5,788 bases of DNA from Hyphomicrobiales bacterium. Lineage in GTDB: Bacteria; Pseudomonadota; Alphaproteobacteria; Rhizobiales; Beijerinckiaceae. This document shows, in pieces, positions 1 to 4,967 of the stretch. A program made the position numbers and the translations under genes. Location of the stretch: the NCBI GenBank assembly GCA_028290595.1, contig JAQGJO010000020.1, positions 1 to 5,788 on the forward strand, written 5' to 3'. How positions within the stretch are numbered: position 1 is the stretch's first letter; each line of letters begins with the position of its first letter. A model generated the notes under the pieces. That model worked only from the letters and a program-made list of their open reading frames with translations. It did not search any database and was not told the DNA's origin.

Positions 1-73
1 GCGCGGCGGAAAAGCCGCGGTTCGATAGAAAGTTTTCGCTCCCACCGCAAGCAAAAACGACGGGACGGCTATA

Positions 74-105
74 GCGTTTTCCGATCCGCTGGATCGGAAA
101 GACGC
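74..105. repeat. Strong hairpin in gene-free left end
   Basis: A perfect 10-bp inverted repeat, TTTCCGATCC (78-87) and GGATCGGAAA (91-100), is separated by a 3-base GCT loop. GCGT (74-77) and ACGC (102-105) extend the stem past one bulged G. No T-run follows on either strand, so it is not a classical terminator. It lies about 20 bp from the second hairpin at 119-172, and the two may be parts of one dispersed intergenic element. A smaller inverted repeat, CGCGGC (2-7) and GCCGCG (14-19), sits at the window edge. Nothing coding is supported in bases 1-211. Confidence 0.6.
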
Positions 106-118
106 GTCTAGCTTCTTG

Positions 119-172
119 AAAAAGCGCATTTTCTTCACGCGAACCGGCATCCACTTCGCTTGAAAATGCGCT
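119..172 (-). terminator. Probable intrinsic terminator of the alcohol dehydrogenase gene, inside a repeat element
   Basis: An 11-bp perfect inverted repeat, AGCGCATTTTC (123-133) and GAAAATGCGCT (162-172), encloses a second short pairing of GCGAA (139-143) with TTCGC (155-159). Read on the minus strand, the direction of the dehydrogenase gene whose stop is at 212-214, the stem is followed directly by TTTTT (complement of 119-123), as expected of a rho-independent terminator. The loop is long (28 nt between the outer arms) and the outer stem only moderately GC-rich, so efficiency is uncertain. The inner sequence, with its GAAGTGGATGCCGGTTCGCG-like core on the minus strand, resembles from memory a very common intergenic repeat of Bradyrhizobium-type genomes. 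Confidence 0.55.
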
Positions 173-211
173 AGAAGAGCGAAAGTCGCCGTGGCGAAAA
201 CAGCCGCAGAA

Positions 212-1327
212 TCAGGCAACCGCGGCAATCATCCGCCGGTAATCCTCGAGGCTTGGCTTGTAGGAGGCCGTCCGGTTGAAATGCGTGGCCAGAGCCGCCT
301 GCGACACCTCCTCGAGGTCGCGCACATTATATCCGGCAGGGCCAAGCCCCAGCGGCAGACCGACATCCTTCGTCAGCGCCGCAATCGCCGCGCCCGGTGA
401 GCCGCCCCGCGGCAGGTCCATCGCGGCGGCGATGCGCTGCGCCCGCTCCGGCGCATGCAGGGCAACGAGATCCATGCTGGCGATAATGCCTATATTGCTC
501 AGCACGCCGTGATTGACGCCCTGGTCGCCACAGGCGATCGCGATGGCATGAGCCGGGCCCAGGCCGCGCTGGATGGCGATACCGCCGATCAGCGCCGCGC
601 TCATGATCTCATAGCGGGCTTTGGGATCCCGCCCGTCGCTGACTGCCTTGCGCAGGTGGCGGAACACGCGGCCGATGCCATCATAGGCCAGGGCCTCCGC
701 CAGCGGATTGTCGGCCAGGGCAAAAATGCTTTCGATGCAATGGGAGAGCGCATCCATGCCGGTGGCGGCCGTTAGTTTCGGCGGCAAGGTATAGGTCAGT
801 TCCGGATCGCAGATCGCCACTTTCGGCACGATGAAGGGCGACGCCGCGCCGCCGCCGCGCTCACTGGCGGTCGAGTGAATGCTGGAGGCGGGCGACGCCT
901 CGCTGCCGGTGCCGGCCGTCGTCGGCACCGCGATGAGCGGCGCCACATCGGCCGAGACGCTGCCGGGCTTGCCCATGTAGTCTTCGGGGCATCCGCCCTG
1001 TTTGGCCAATATTGCCAGCATTTTTCCGCTGTCGATGACGGAACCGCCACCCAGCGCCACCACGCCGTCGCACTTGCCTTCGCGATAGGCGCCAAGCGCC
1101 AGCAGCACGCCCTCGGTGGTGGGATTTTCCGGGACCGCATCGAACACCGCATAGGGCAGCGCCGGCTTCAGCACATCCTCGATCCGCTGCAGCACGCCGC
1201 AGGCCGCTAGATTACGATCGGTGACGACCAGCGGACGCGTGACGCCAAGCGCCTTGAGTTCCTGCGGCAGGACACGGATCGCGCCGAAATCCAGATGAAT
1301 GCGCGGCAGCGTCAGCAATGGCGTCAT
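212..1327 (-). CDS. Iron-containing (group III) alcohol dehydrogenase
   Basis: This 371-residue protein matches the usual length of the Fe-ADH family, which oxidises or reduces alcohols, aldehydes or oxo-acids with NAD(P) in the cytoplasm. The N-terminal half is a dinucleotide-binding domain with GGGSVIDSGK at about 93-102 and PTTAGTGSE at 135-143. The C-terminal helical domain carries the metal site: D192 and H196 in GMDALSHCIES, then H260 and H273 in PAHAIAIACGDQGVNHG. The spacing of the last two histidines is 13 rather than the 14 of FucO, and the FucO-type second histidine (HxxxH) is Ile264, so this is a divergent subgroup. The ATG at 1325-1327 has an AAGGGGAG ribosome site (1332-1339) about 4 nt upstream. 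It is divergent from the GntR gene and could share its regulation. The substrate cannot be read from sequence; maleylacetate reductase, 4-hydroxybutyrate dehydrogenase and general alcohol dehydrogenase are all possible. Confidence 0.93.
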   Translation of the reverse strand: MTPLLTLPRIHLDFGAIRVLPQELKALGVTRPLVVTDRNLAACGVLQRIEDVLKPALPYAVFDAVPENPTTEGVLLALGAYREGKCDGVVALGGGSVIDSGKMLAILAKQGGCPEDYMGKPGSVSADVAPLIAVPTTAGTGSEASPASSIHSTASERGGGAASPFIVPKVAICDPELTYTLPPKLTAATGMDALSHCIESIFALADNPLAEALAYDGIGRVFRHLRKAVSDGRDPKARYEIMSAALIGGIAIQRGLGPAHAIAIACGDQGVNHGVLSNIGIIASMDLVALHAPERAQRIAAAMDLPRGGSPGAAIAALTKDVGLPLGLGPAGYNVRDLEEVSQAALATHFNRTASYKPSLEDYRRMIAAVA

Positions 1328-1383
1328 GTGGCTCCCCTTGATGTCTGTCCCCTCTTAACTGGAGGTCGAGAGCGGGTCCATCC

Positions 1384-1410
1384 GGCAGTAGGCAGTAGGC
1401 AGTAGGCAGT
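1384..1410. repeat. 7-bp tandem repeat (GGCAGTA, 3.9 copies)
   Basis: Three exact copies of GGCAGTA (1384-1390, 1391-1397, 1398-1404) are followed by a partial GGCAGT. The same heptamer occurs in a degenerate, inverted form at 1608-1636 as CTACTGC/CGACTGC/CTATTGC/CGACTGC units. The array is short but exact on the left side, which suggests recent slippage or expansion there. Confidence 0.85.
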
Positions 1411-1424
1411 CGAAAATTCTACCA

Positions 1425-1583
1425 GACGCCCCCGTCCTTCGAGACGGCGCTCCGCGCCTCCTCGGGAGGAGGGCTTCTGAAACGCGCTACCCTTGCAGAA
1501 ACACTTCAGGCACAGTGACAAACCAACAGAAGCCCTCATCCTGAGGAGCGCGTGAAACGCGCGTCTCGAAGGGCGAGGGCGAC
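1425..1583. repeat. Long palindromic intergenic repeat
   Basis: The left arm (1425-1479) and right arm (1527-1583) are inverted copies. The outer part pairs CCTTCGAGAC (1436-1445) with GTCTCGAAGG (1563-1572), and the inner part pairs GGGCTTCTG (1471-1479) with CAGAAGCCC (1527-1535). A few mismatches and a short insertion occur near the middle of the arms, and 47 nt of unrelated sequence separates them. The right arm, with CCTCATCCTGAGGAGCGCG and CGCGTCTCGAAGG, strongly resembles from memory a repeat found in many copies in Bradyrhizobium and Rhodopseudomonas genomes. Transcribed, it would fold into a long stem-loop that could insulate the divergent genes from each other. Confidence 0.75.
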
Positions 1584-1643
1584 ACGCCGCAATCTCCCAA
1601 CGCGGCCCTACTGCCGACTGCCTATTGCCGACTGCCACTCTTT

Positions 1644-1675
1644 TTGGGATCCCAATTGACAAAATGGGAGCCCAT
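1644..1675. promoter_or_regulatory. Probable tandem operator for the GntR-family regulator
   Basis: Two similar dyads stand with centres exactly 20 bp apart: TTGGGATCCCAA (1644-1655, a perfect 12-bp palindrome) and ATGGGAGCCCAT (1664-1675, a palindrome except for its central two bases). Both fit nTGGGAnCCCAn. They sit on either side of a TTGACA box, 28 bp upstream of the chosen start of the GntR gene. GntR-FCD regulators bind short palindromes as dimers and commonly repress their own operon. The placement fits repression by blocking polymerase, and the spacing of about two helical turns would put two dimers on one face of the DNA. That the adjacent regulator binds here is inference. Confidence 0.6.
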
Positions 1676-1685
1676 GAGGCAGGAT
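1656..1685 (+). promoter_or_regulatory. Possible sigma70-type promoter of the GntR operon
   Basis: A perfect TTGACA -35 hexamer lies at 1656-1661. The best partner is CAGGAT at 1680-1685 with an 18-nt spacer, matching TATAAT at only three of six positions. Alphaproteobacterial -10 boxes are often loose, so this is acceptable but weak. Transcription would start near 1692, giving a leader of only about 10 nt that would clip the ribosome site, which is a difficulty for this exact assignment. The -35 box lies precisely between the two operator dyads. Confidence 0.35.
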
Positions 1686-1692
1686 CGCTTCA

Positions 1693-1698
1693 GGGAGG
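1693..1698 (+). promoter_or_regulatory. Ribosome binding site fixing the GntR start
   Basis: GGGAGG lies four bases before the ATG at 1703. The frame stays open upstream to a TTG at 1625 and includes another ATG at 1664, but neither has a purine-rich site before it. Those starts would also place the operator dyads and repeat-derived sequence inside the coding region, so 1703 is preferred. Confidence 0.8.
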
Positions 1699-1702
1699 CG
1701 AC

Positions 1703-2422
1703 ATGAGCCAGCAATCGCAAGCGGTGATGCAGATCCGGGAGATGATCCTGCAGGGACGGCTACAGCCTGGCGAGCGCCTGGCCGAAGCCGGCGTCGCCGA
1801 CATGCTGGGCCTTTCACGCACGCCGGTGCGCCAGGCTCTGCCAGTTTTGGCCGAGGAAGGTCTTCTGGTTCTCGCCGGTGCGCGCGGCTACAGCGTCCGC
1901 GCCTTCACCACCCTGGAAATCCTCGAGGCCGTGGAAGTGCGCGGCGTGCTCGAAGGCATGGCCGCGCGTATTCTTGCCGAACGGGGCGCCTCGCGGGGAT
2001 TGCTCCGGGCACTCCGCGACAGCATCGACCAGGGCGACGAAATCTTCGCCAAGCGTCATCTCGTCGAAGCGGACGAGGCGACCTACAGCATGATCAATCT
2101 GAAATTCCACCGCACCATTACTGATGGTGCGGAGCACGGCTTTCTGCGCGAAGCGCTTGAGCGCGCCGACCGCGTGCCCTTCGCCTCCCCCGCCGCCATC
2201 GCCTTCGACCGCCGCAACCTCGAAGAGATGTTCGACATGCTGTGGCACGCGCACCGGCAGCACCACGCCATCCTCGACGCCATCACCAATGGCGAAGGCA
2301 GCCGCGCCGACTCTCTGTTTCGGGAGCATATCTTTTCGCAAAAGCGCAGTATGAAGCTCTCGCGAGGCAGCAGCCCGCACGACATCGATCAGCCCTCCCG
2401 CCAATGGGTGGAAAAGGGCTGA
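1703..2422 (+). CDS. GntR-family transcriptional regulator, FCD (FadR/VanR) subfamily
   Basis: The product is 239 residues, typical of FCD-type GntR regulators. These are cytoplasmic dimers that bind operator DNA and release it on binding a small organic acid or similar metabolite. The N-terminal winged helix-turn-helix spans roughly 8-70: IREMILQGRLQPGERL is the usual start, and LSRTPVRQAL (37-46) is the recognition helix. The wing is near RGYSVRAF (61-68). The helical FCD ligand domain follows (about 75-215). Likely metal/ligand residues are N132 and H136 (NLKFH), H187 (HHAIL) and H209 (FREHI); the first is Asn where many members have Asp. The binding-protein gene follows after 27 bp, so this gene heads a probable operon and likely regulates it, perhaps with the divergent dehydrogenase. 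The ligand is unknown. Confidence 0.92.
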   Translation: MSQQSQAVMQIREMILQGRLQPGERLAEAGVADMLGLSRTPVRQALPVLAEEGLLVLAGARGYSVRAFTTLEILEAVEVRGVLEGMAARILAERGASRGLLRALRDSIDQGDEIFAKRHLVEADEATYSMINLKFHRTITDGAEHGFLREALERADRVPFASPAAIAFDRRNLEEMFDMLWHAHRQHHAILDAITNGEGSRADSLFREHIFSQKRSMKLSRGSSPHDIDQPSRQWVEKG

Positions 2423-2449
2423 CGAAGCAGACGACGAGAGGGAGGATTT

Positions 2450-3598
2450 ATGAAGACGTTTCTCATGAGTACGCTGGCAGCAAGTTTGTTGGCTACTGGC
2501 GGCGCGCAAGCGCAACAGACCGTGAAGATCGGCTTGATCGCGCCGATGACCGGCCCGCAGGCCGCCGCCGGCCGCCAGATGGTCGCCGGCGCAAAACTCT
2601 ACATGGCGCTCAACGGCAACAAGGCCGCCGGCAAGGCGATCGAACTCATCGTCAAGGACGACACCGGCGTTGCCGACATCACCCGCCGGCTGGCGCAGGA
2701 GCTCATCGTCAACGACAAGGTAGCTGTCATCACCGGCTTTGGCCTGACGCCGCTGGCGCTGGCCGTCGGCCCCGTCATCACCCAGGCGAAAGTACCGGCC
2801 GTCATCATGGTCGCGGGCACCGCCGCCATCGTCGGCACCTCGCCCTATTTCGTCCGCGTCAGTTTTACTCTGCCGCAGCAGACGATCCCCGGCGCAGAAT
2901 GGGCTGCCGCCAACGGCATCAAATCCGTCGTCTCACTGGTTGCGGATTATGGCCCCGGCATCGACGCGCAGGACGCCTTCAAGAAGAAGTTCGAGGAAAA
3001 AGGCGGCAAGGTGCTTGAGCAATTGCGCGCGCCGCTCCTCAACCCGGATTACGCGCCGTTCCTGCAACGCGCCAAGGACCTCAAGCCCGATGCGCTGATG
3101 CTGTTTGTGCCGGCGCCCCAGGCTGGCGCGCTGATGCGCCAGGTCATGGACCGCGGCTTCCCCGAAGCCGGCATCAAGGTCATCGGCCCCGGAGATGCCT
3201 TCGACGACGAACAGCTCAATGCCATGGGCGACGGCGTCATCGGCTCGGTCACGTCCTACAATTATTCGGCAGCGCATGACTCGCCGGAGAACAAGACGTT
3301 CGTCACCGAGTTCAAAAAAGCCAACGACAACGTCCGCCCCAACCTGATCGGTCTTGGCGGCTATGACGGCATCCACGCCATCTATGCCGCGCTCGAAAAG
3401 ACCAAGGGCGACACCGACGGACCGAAACTCCTGGAAGCCTTCAAGGGCCTCACCTGGACGAGCCCGCGCGGCCCGATAACCATCGATCCGCAGACCCGCG
3501 AGCCGATCCAGAACATCTACATCCGCAGGGTCGAACGTAAGGACGGCGAACTCTATCATATCGAGTTCGCCACCTATCCTAACCAGAAGACGCCGTAA
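2450..3598 (+). CDS. ABC transporter periplasmic binding protein, branched-chain amino acid (Leu/Ile/Val) type
   Basis: This 382-residue protein belongs to the type I periplasmic binding protein family of LivJ/LivK and many aromatic- or organic-acid-binding relatives. It has a Sec signal peptide: MKT, a hydrophobic core (about 4-16) and an AQA cleavage site before Q22. The mature protein opens with VKIGLIAPMTGPQAAAGRQM (25-44), the usual first strand and ligand-loop start, and continues with KDDTG (69-73), VAVITG (91-96), SPYFVRV (131-137) and YDGIHAIYAALEKTKG (305-320), all typical of the fold. It lacks a lipobox cysteine, so it should be free in the periplasm. AGGGAGG (2439-2445) is 4 nt before the ATG. 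It lies 27 bp after the GntR gene. No permease or ATPase gene is present here, so it must use components encoded elsewhere or act as a sensor. The ligand is not identifiable. Confidence 0.93.
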   Translation: MKTFLMSTLAASLLATGGAQAQQTVKIGLIAPMTGPQAAAGRQMVAGAKLYMALNGNKAAGKAIELIVKDDTGVADITRRLAQELIVNDKVAVITGFGLTPLALAVGPVITQAKVPAVIMVAGTAAIVGTSPYFVRVSFTLPQQTIPGAEWAAANGIKSVVSLVADYGPGIDAQDAFKKKFEEKGGKVLEQLRAPLLNPDYAPFLQRAKDLKPDALMLFVPAPQAGALMRQVMDRGFPEAGIKVIGPGDAFDDEQLNAMGDGVIGSVTSYNYSAAHDSPENKTFVTEFKKANDNVRPNLIGLGGYDGIHAIYAALEKTKGDTDGPKLLEAFKGLTWTSPRGPITIDPQTREPIQNIYIRRVERKDGELYHIEFATYPNQKTP

Positions 3599-3613
3599 GC
3601 CACGGCCCGTGGC
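3599..3613 (+). other. Small hairpin directly after the binding-protein stop
   Basis: GCCACGG and CCGTGGC form a perfect 7-bp inverted repeat around one C, in practice a 6-bp stem with a 3-nt loop. It starts at the base after the TAA stop and has no T-run after it. It could slow 3' decay of the upstream message or lower expression of the next gene; it is not a standard terminator. Confidence 0.4.
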
Positions 3614-3629
3614 GGGCGCAATGTCCGCT

Positions 3630-3644
3630 ACGATCTTTCATCGT
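3630..3644 (+). other. Weak hairpin in the spacer before the MetE-like gene
   Basis: ACGAT (3630-3634) and ATCGT (3640-3644) could pair around CTTTC, followed by only TT. The stem is short and AT-rich, ends 13 nt before the ribosome site GAGGGA (3658-3663), and may be chance. Confidence 0.2.
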
Positions 3645-3669
3645 TTGAGTCACAGTTGAGGGAAATTGC

Positions 3670-4788
3670 ATGTCCAAAGGTCCGTTCCGCGCCGATCAGG
3701 TCGGCAGTCTGTTGCGCCCGCCCGCCGTCAAGGAAGCGCGCGCGAAAAAGGCCAGTGGCGCAATCAGCGCCGATGACCTGCGCGCCGTGGAAGACACCGC
3801 GATCCGCGATGTCGTGAAGCTACAGGAAGCCGCCGGCATGAACGCCATCACCGACGGCGAAATCCGCCGCGCCATCTGGCATGTGGATTTCCTCACCGGC
3901 TTCGACGGCATCGAGGCGACGCAGGGCGATTACGCCGTCAGCTTCAAGGGCAAGAGCGGCGAGACCCAGAGCACCAGCTCGATGATTGCTGTCACCGGCA
4001 AGGTCGGCCGCTCGAAGCCGATCATGGTCGATCATTTCAAATTCCTGAAATCGGTGACGACAAAAACGCCGAAATTTTGCATCCCCTCGCCGACCTACAT
4101 GCACATGCGCGGCGGCAAGAAAGTCGTGGCCGACAGCGCCTACCCCAACCAGGACGAATTCTGGGCCGACATGACCAAGGCCTATCGCGCCGAAGTGGCA
4201 GACCTGGTCGCCGCCGGCTGCACCTATCTGCAACTCGACGACGTCTCCTTCGCCACCATGTGCGATGCCGGCGTGCGCAAGCAGATGTCGGCCGATGGTC
4301 TCGACCCCGTCAAACTGCCGGAAACTTATGCTCGCATCATCAACGGCCTCATCGCCGGGCGCGACGACAAGCTCACCGTCACGCTTCACACCTGCCGTGG
4401 CAATCACGACAGCATGTGGATGGCGGAAGGCGGCTATGAAGCCGTCGCCGACGCCCTGTTCAATGTCACCGAAGTCGATGGCTTCTTCCTGGAATACGAC
4501 ACCGACCGTGCCGGCGGCTTCGCACCATTGCGCTTCTTCCCCAAGGGCAAGAAGAAACTCGTGCTCGGCCTCATCAGCTCGAAGGAAGCAACGCTCGAAT
4601 CAAAAGACACGCTGAAACAGCGCATCGAGGAAGCGTCGAAATACGTCGCGCTCGACCAGCTCTGCCTCAGCCCGCAATGCGGCTTCGCCTCGAGTGCACC
4701 AGGCAACCGTATTACGGAAGAGATTGAGAAGAAAAAGCTCGAACTCGTCGTCGAAGTGGCGAATGAAGTGTGGGGCACTGCGGCTTAA
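3670..4788 (+). CDS. MetE-like zinc protein (cobalamin-independent methionine synthase C-terminal domain only)
   Basis: The product is 372 residues, half the length of true MetE (about 750), and corresponds to the catalytic C-terminal barrel. The zinc ligands of MetE are all present: H240 and C242 (LHTCRGNH), E275 (FFLEYD) and C337 (SPQCGFA). Substrate-side motifs are also recognisable: QVGSLLRP (10-17) for the IGS loop, DGE (62-64) for the homocysteine-binding Glu, and LQLDD (187-191) for the conserved Asp. In contrast, the folate-side GPVT region of MetE is replaced by IPSPTYMHMRG (138-148), and there is no N-terminal domain. Such short relatives include YxjG-like proteins, core methionine synthases and epoxyalkane:coenzyme M transferase, so the reaction is probably thiol alkylation at zinc, with acceptor and donor unknown. 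The GAGGGA site (3658-3663) supports the ATG. It is probably the last gene of the operon. Confidence 0.88.
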   Translation: MSKGPFRADQVGSLLRPPAVKEARAKKASGAISADDLRAVEDTAIRDVVKLQEAAGMNAITDGEIRRAIWHVDFLTGFDGIEATQGDYAVSFKGKSGETQSTSSMIAVTGKVGRSKPIMVDHFKFLKSVTTKTPKFCIPSPTYMHMRGGKKVVADSAYPNQDEFWADMTKAYRAEVADLVAAGCTYLQLDDVSFATMCDAGVRKQMSADGLDPVKLPETYARIINGLIAGRDDKLTVTLHTCRGNHDSMWMAEGGYEAVADALFNVTEVDGFFLEYDTDRAGGFAPLRFFPKGKKKLVLGLISSKEATLESKDTLKQRIEEASKYVALDQLCLSPQCGFASSAPGNRITEEIEKKKLELVVEVANEVWGTAA

Positions 4789-4827
4789 AAGGGCGTCCTC
4801 ATCCTAAGTGGCCTAAGCCTAACGGCT

Positions 4828-4941
4828 GTCATCCCCGACGCCCGCGTAGCGGGTGAGCGGGATCCAGAAGCCAATGGTACAACATTGCGCCGTCACGTTG
4901 CCCCTGGATTCCCGCTCTGCGCTTCGCTTGGCGGGAATGAC
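4828..4941. repeat. REP-like inverted repeat between convergent genes
   Basis: The left arm (4828-4867), with GTCATCCCCG and GCGGGATCCAG, is matched in inverted orientation by the right arm (4904-4941), with CTGGATTCCCGC and GGCGGGAATGAC; 36 nt lie between them. The left arm also contains an internal hairpin, CCCGC-GTA-GCGGG (4841-4853). GTCATTCCCGC...GCGGGAATCCAG palindromes are common intergenic elements in many proteobacteria (from memory). It lies between the 3' ends of the MetE-like gene and the LysR gene and could serve as a two-way barrier to transcription. No T-run marks a classical terminator. Confidence 0.7.
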
Positions 4942-4967
4942 ACCAAGGTTGATGCAGCCCCGTACAC

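Larger units (their letters stand above)
1384..1636. repeat. Nested inverted-repeat element with 29-bp terminal repeats
   Basis: The ends are inverted copies of each other: 1384-1412 and the reverse complement of 1608-1636 match at 25 of 29 positions by hand alignment. Both ends are built from GGCAGTA-like heptamers. Inside lies a second, longer inverted repeat (1425-1583). The whole unit fills about two thirds of the divergent intergenic region. There is no room for a transposase and no clear target duplication: the left flank ends GGTCCATCC and the right flank starts ACTCTTTTT. It may be a MITE-like non-autonomous element, or two independent intergenic repeats that landed together. Open frames crossing it are low-complexity shadows. 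Confidence 0.7.

Noticed and set aside
617..627. TTTGGGATCCC match to the operator inside the dehydrogenase gene
   Set aside because: It matches only part of the palindrome, lies mid-coding-sequence and is likely chance.
1340..1383. Operator half-site near the dehydrogenase start (GGGTCCA at 1374-1380)
   Set aside because: It does not fit TGGGA-N-CCCA and has no symmetrical partner; direct GntR control of the dehydrogenase is therefore not supported by sequence.
1384..1410. CRISPR-like array from the GGCAGTA repeats
   Set aside because: The unit is 7 bp, directly abutting, with no spacers; it is a minisatellite-type tandem repeat.
1324..1662. 112-residue minus-strand open frame across the divergent region
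   Set aside because: It lies wholly over the inverted-repeat element, is rich in Arg/Pro/Gly and has no domain; it is a by-product of GC-rich repeat DNA.
1625..1702. Upstream in-frame extension of the GntR gene (TTG at 1625, ATG at 1664)
   Set aside because: No ribosome site precedes either start, and the extension is made of repeat and operator sequence. The ATG at 1703 has GGGAGG at good spacing, and the known family domain starts right after it.
1814..2515. 233-residue minus-strand open frame opposite the GntR gene
   Set aside because: The plus strand carries a clear GntR-FCD protein; the antisense frame has no recognisable motif and crosses into the next gene's signal peptide.
3820..4407. 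Antisense open frame opposite the MetE-like gene, and a similar one at 2933-3559
   Set aside because: Long antisense frames are expected in high-GC genes with G/C third positions; their sequences are low-complexity and resemble no known family.
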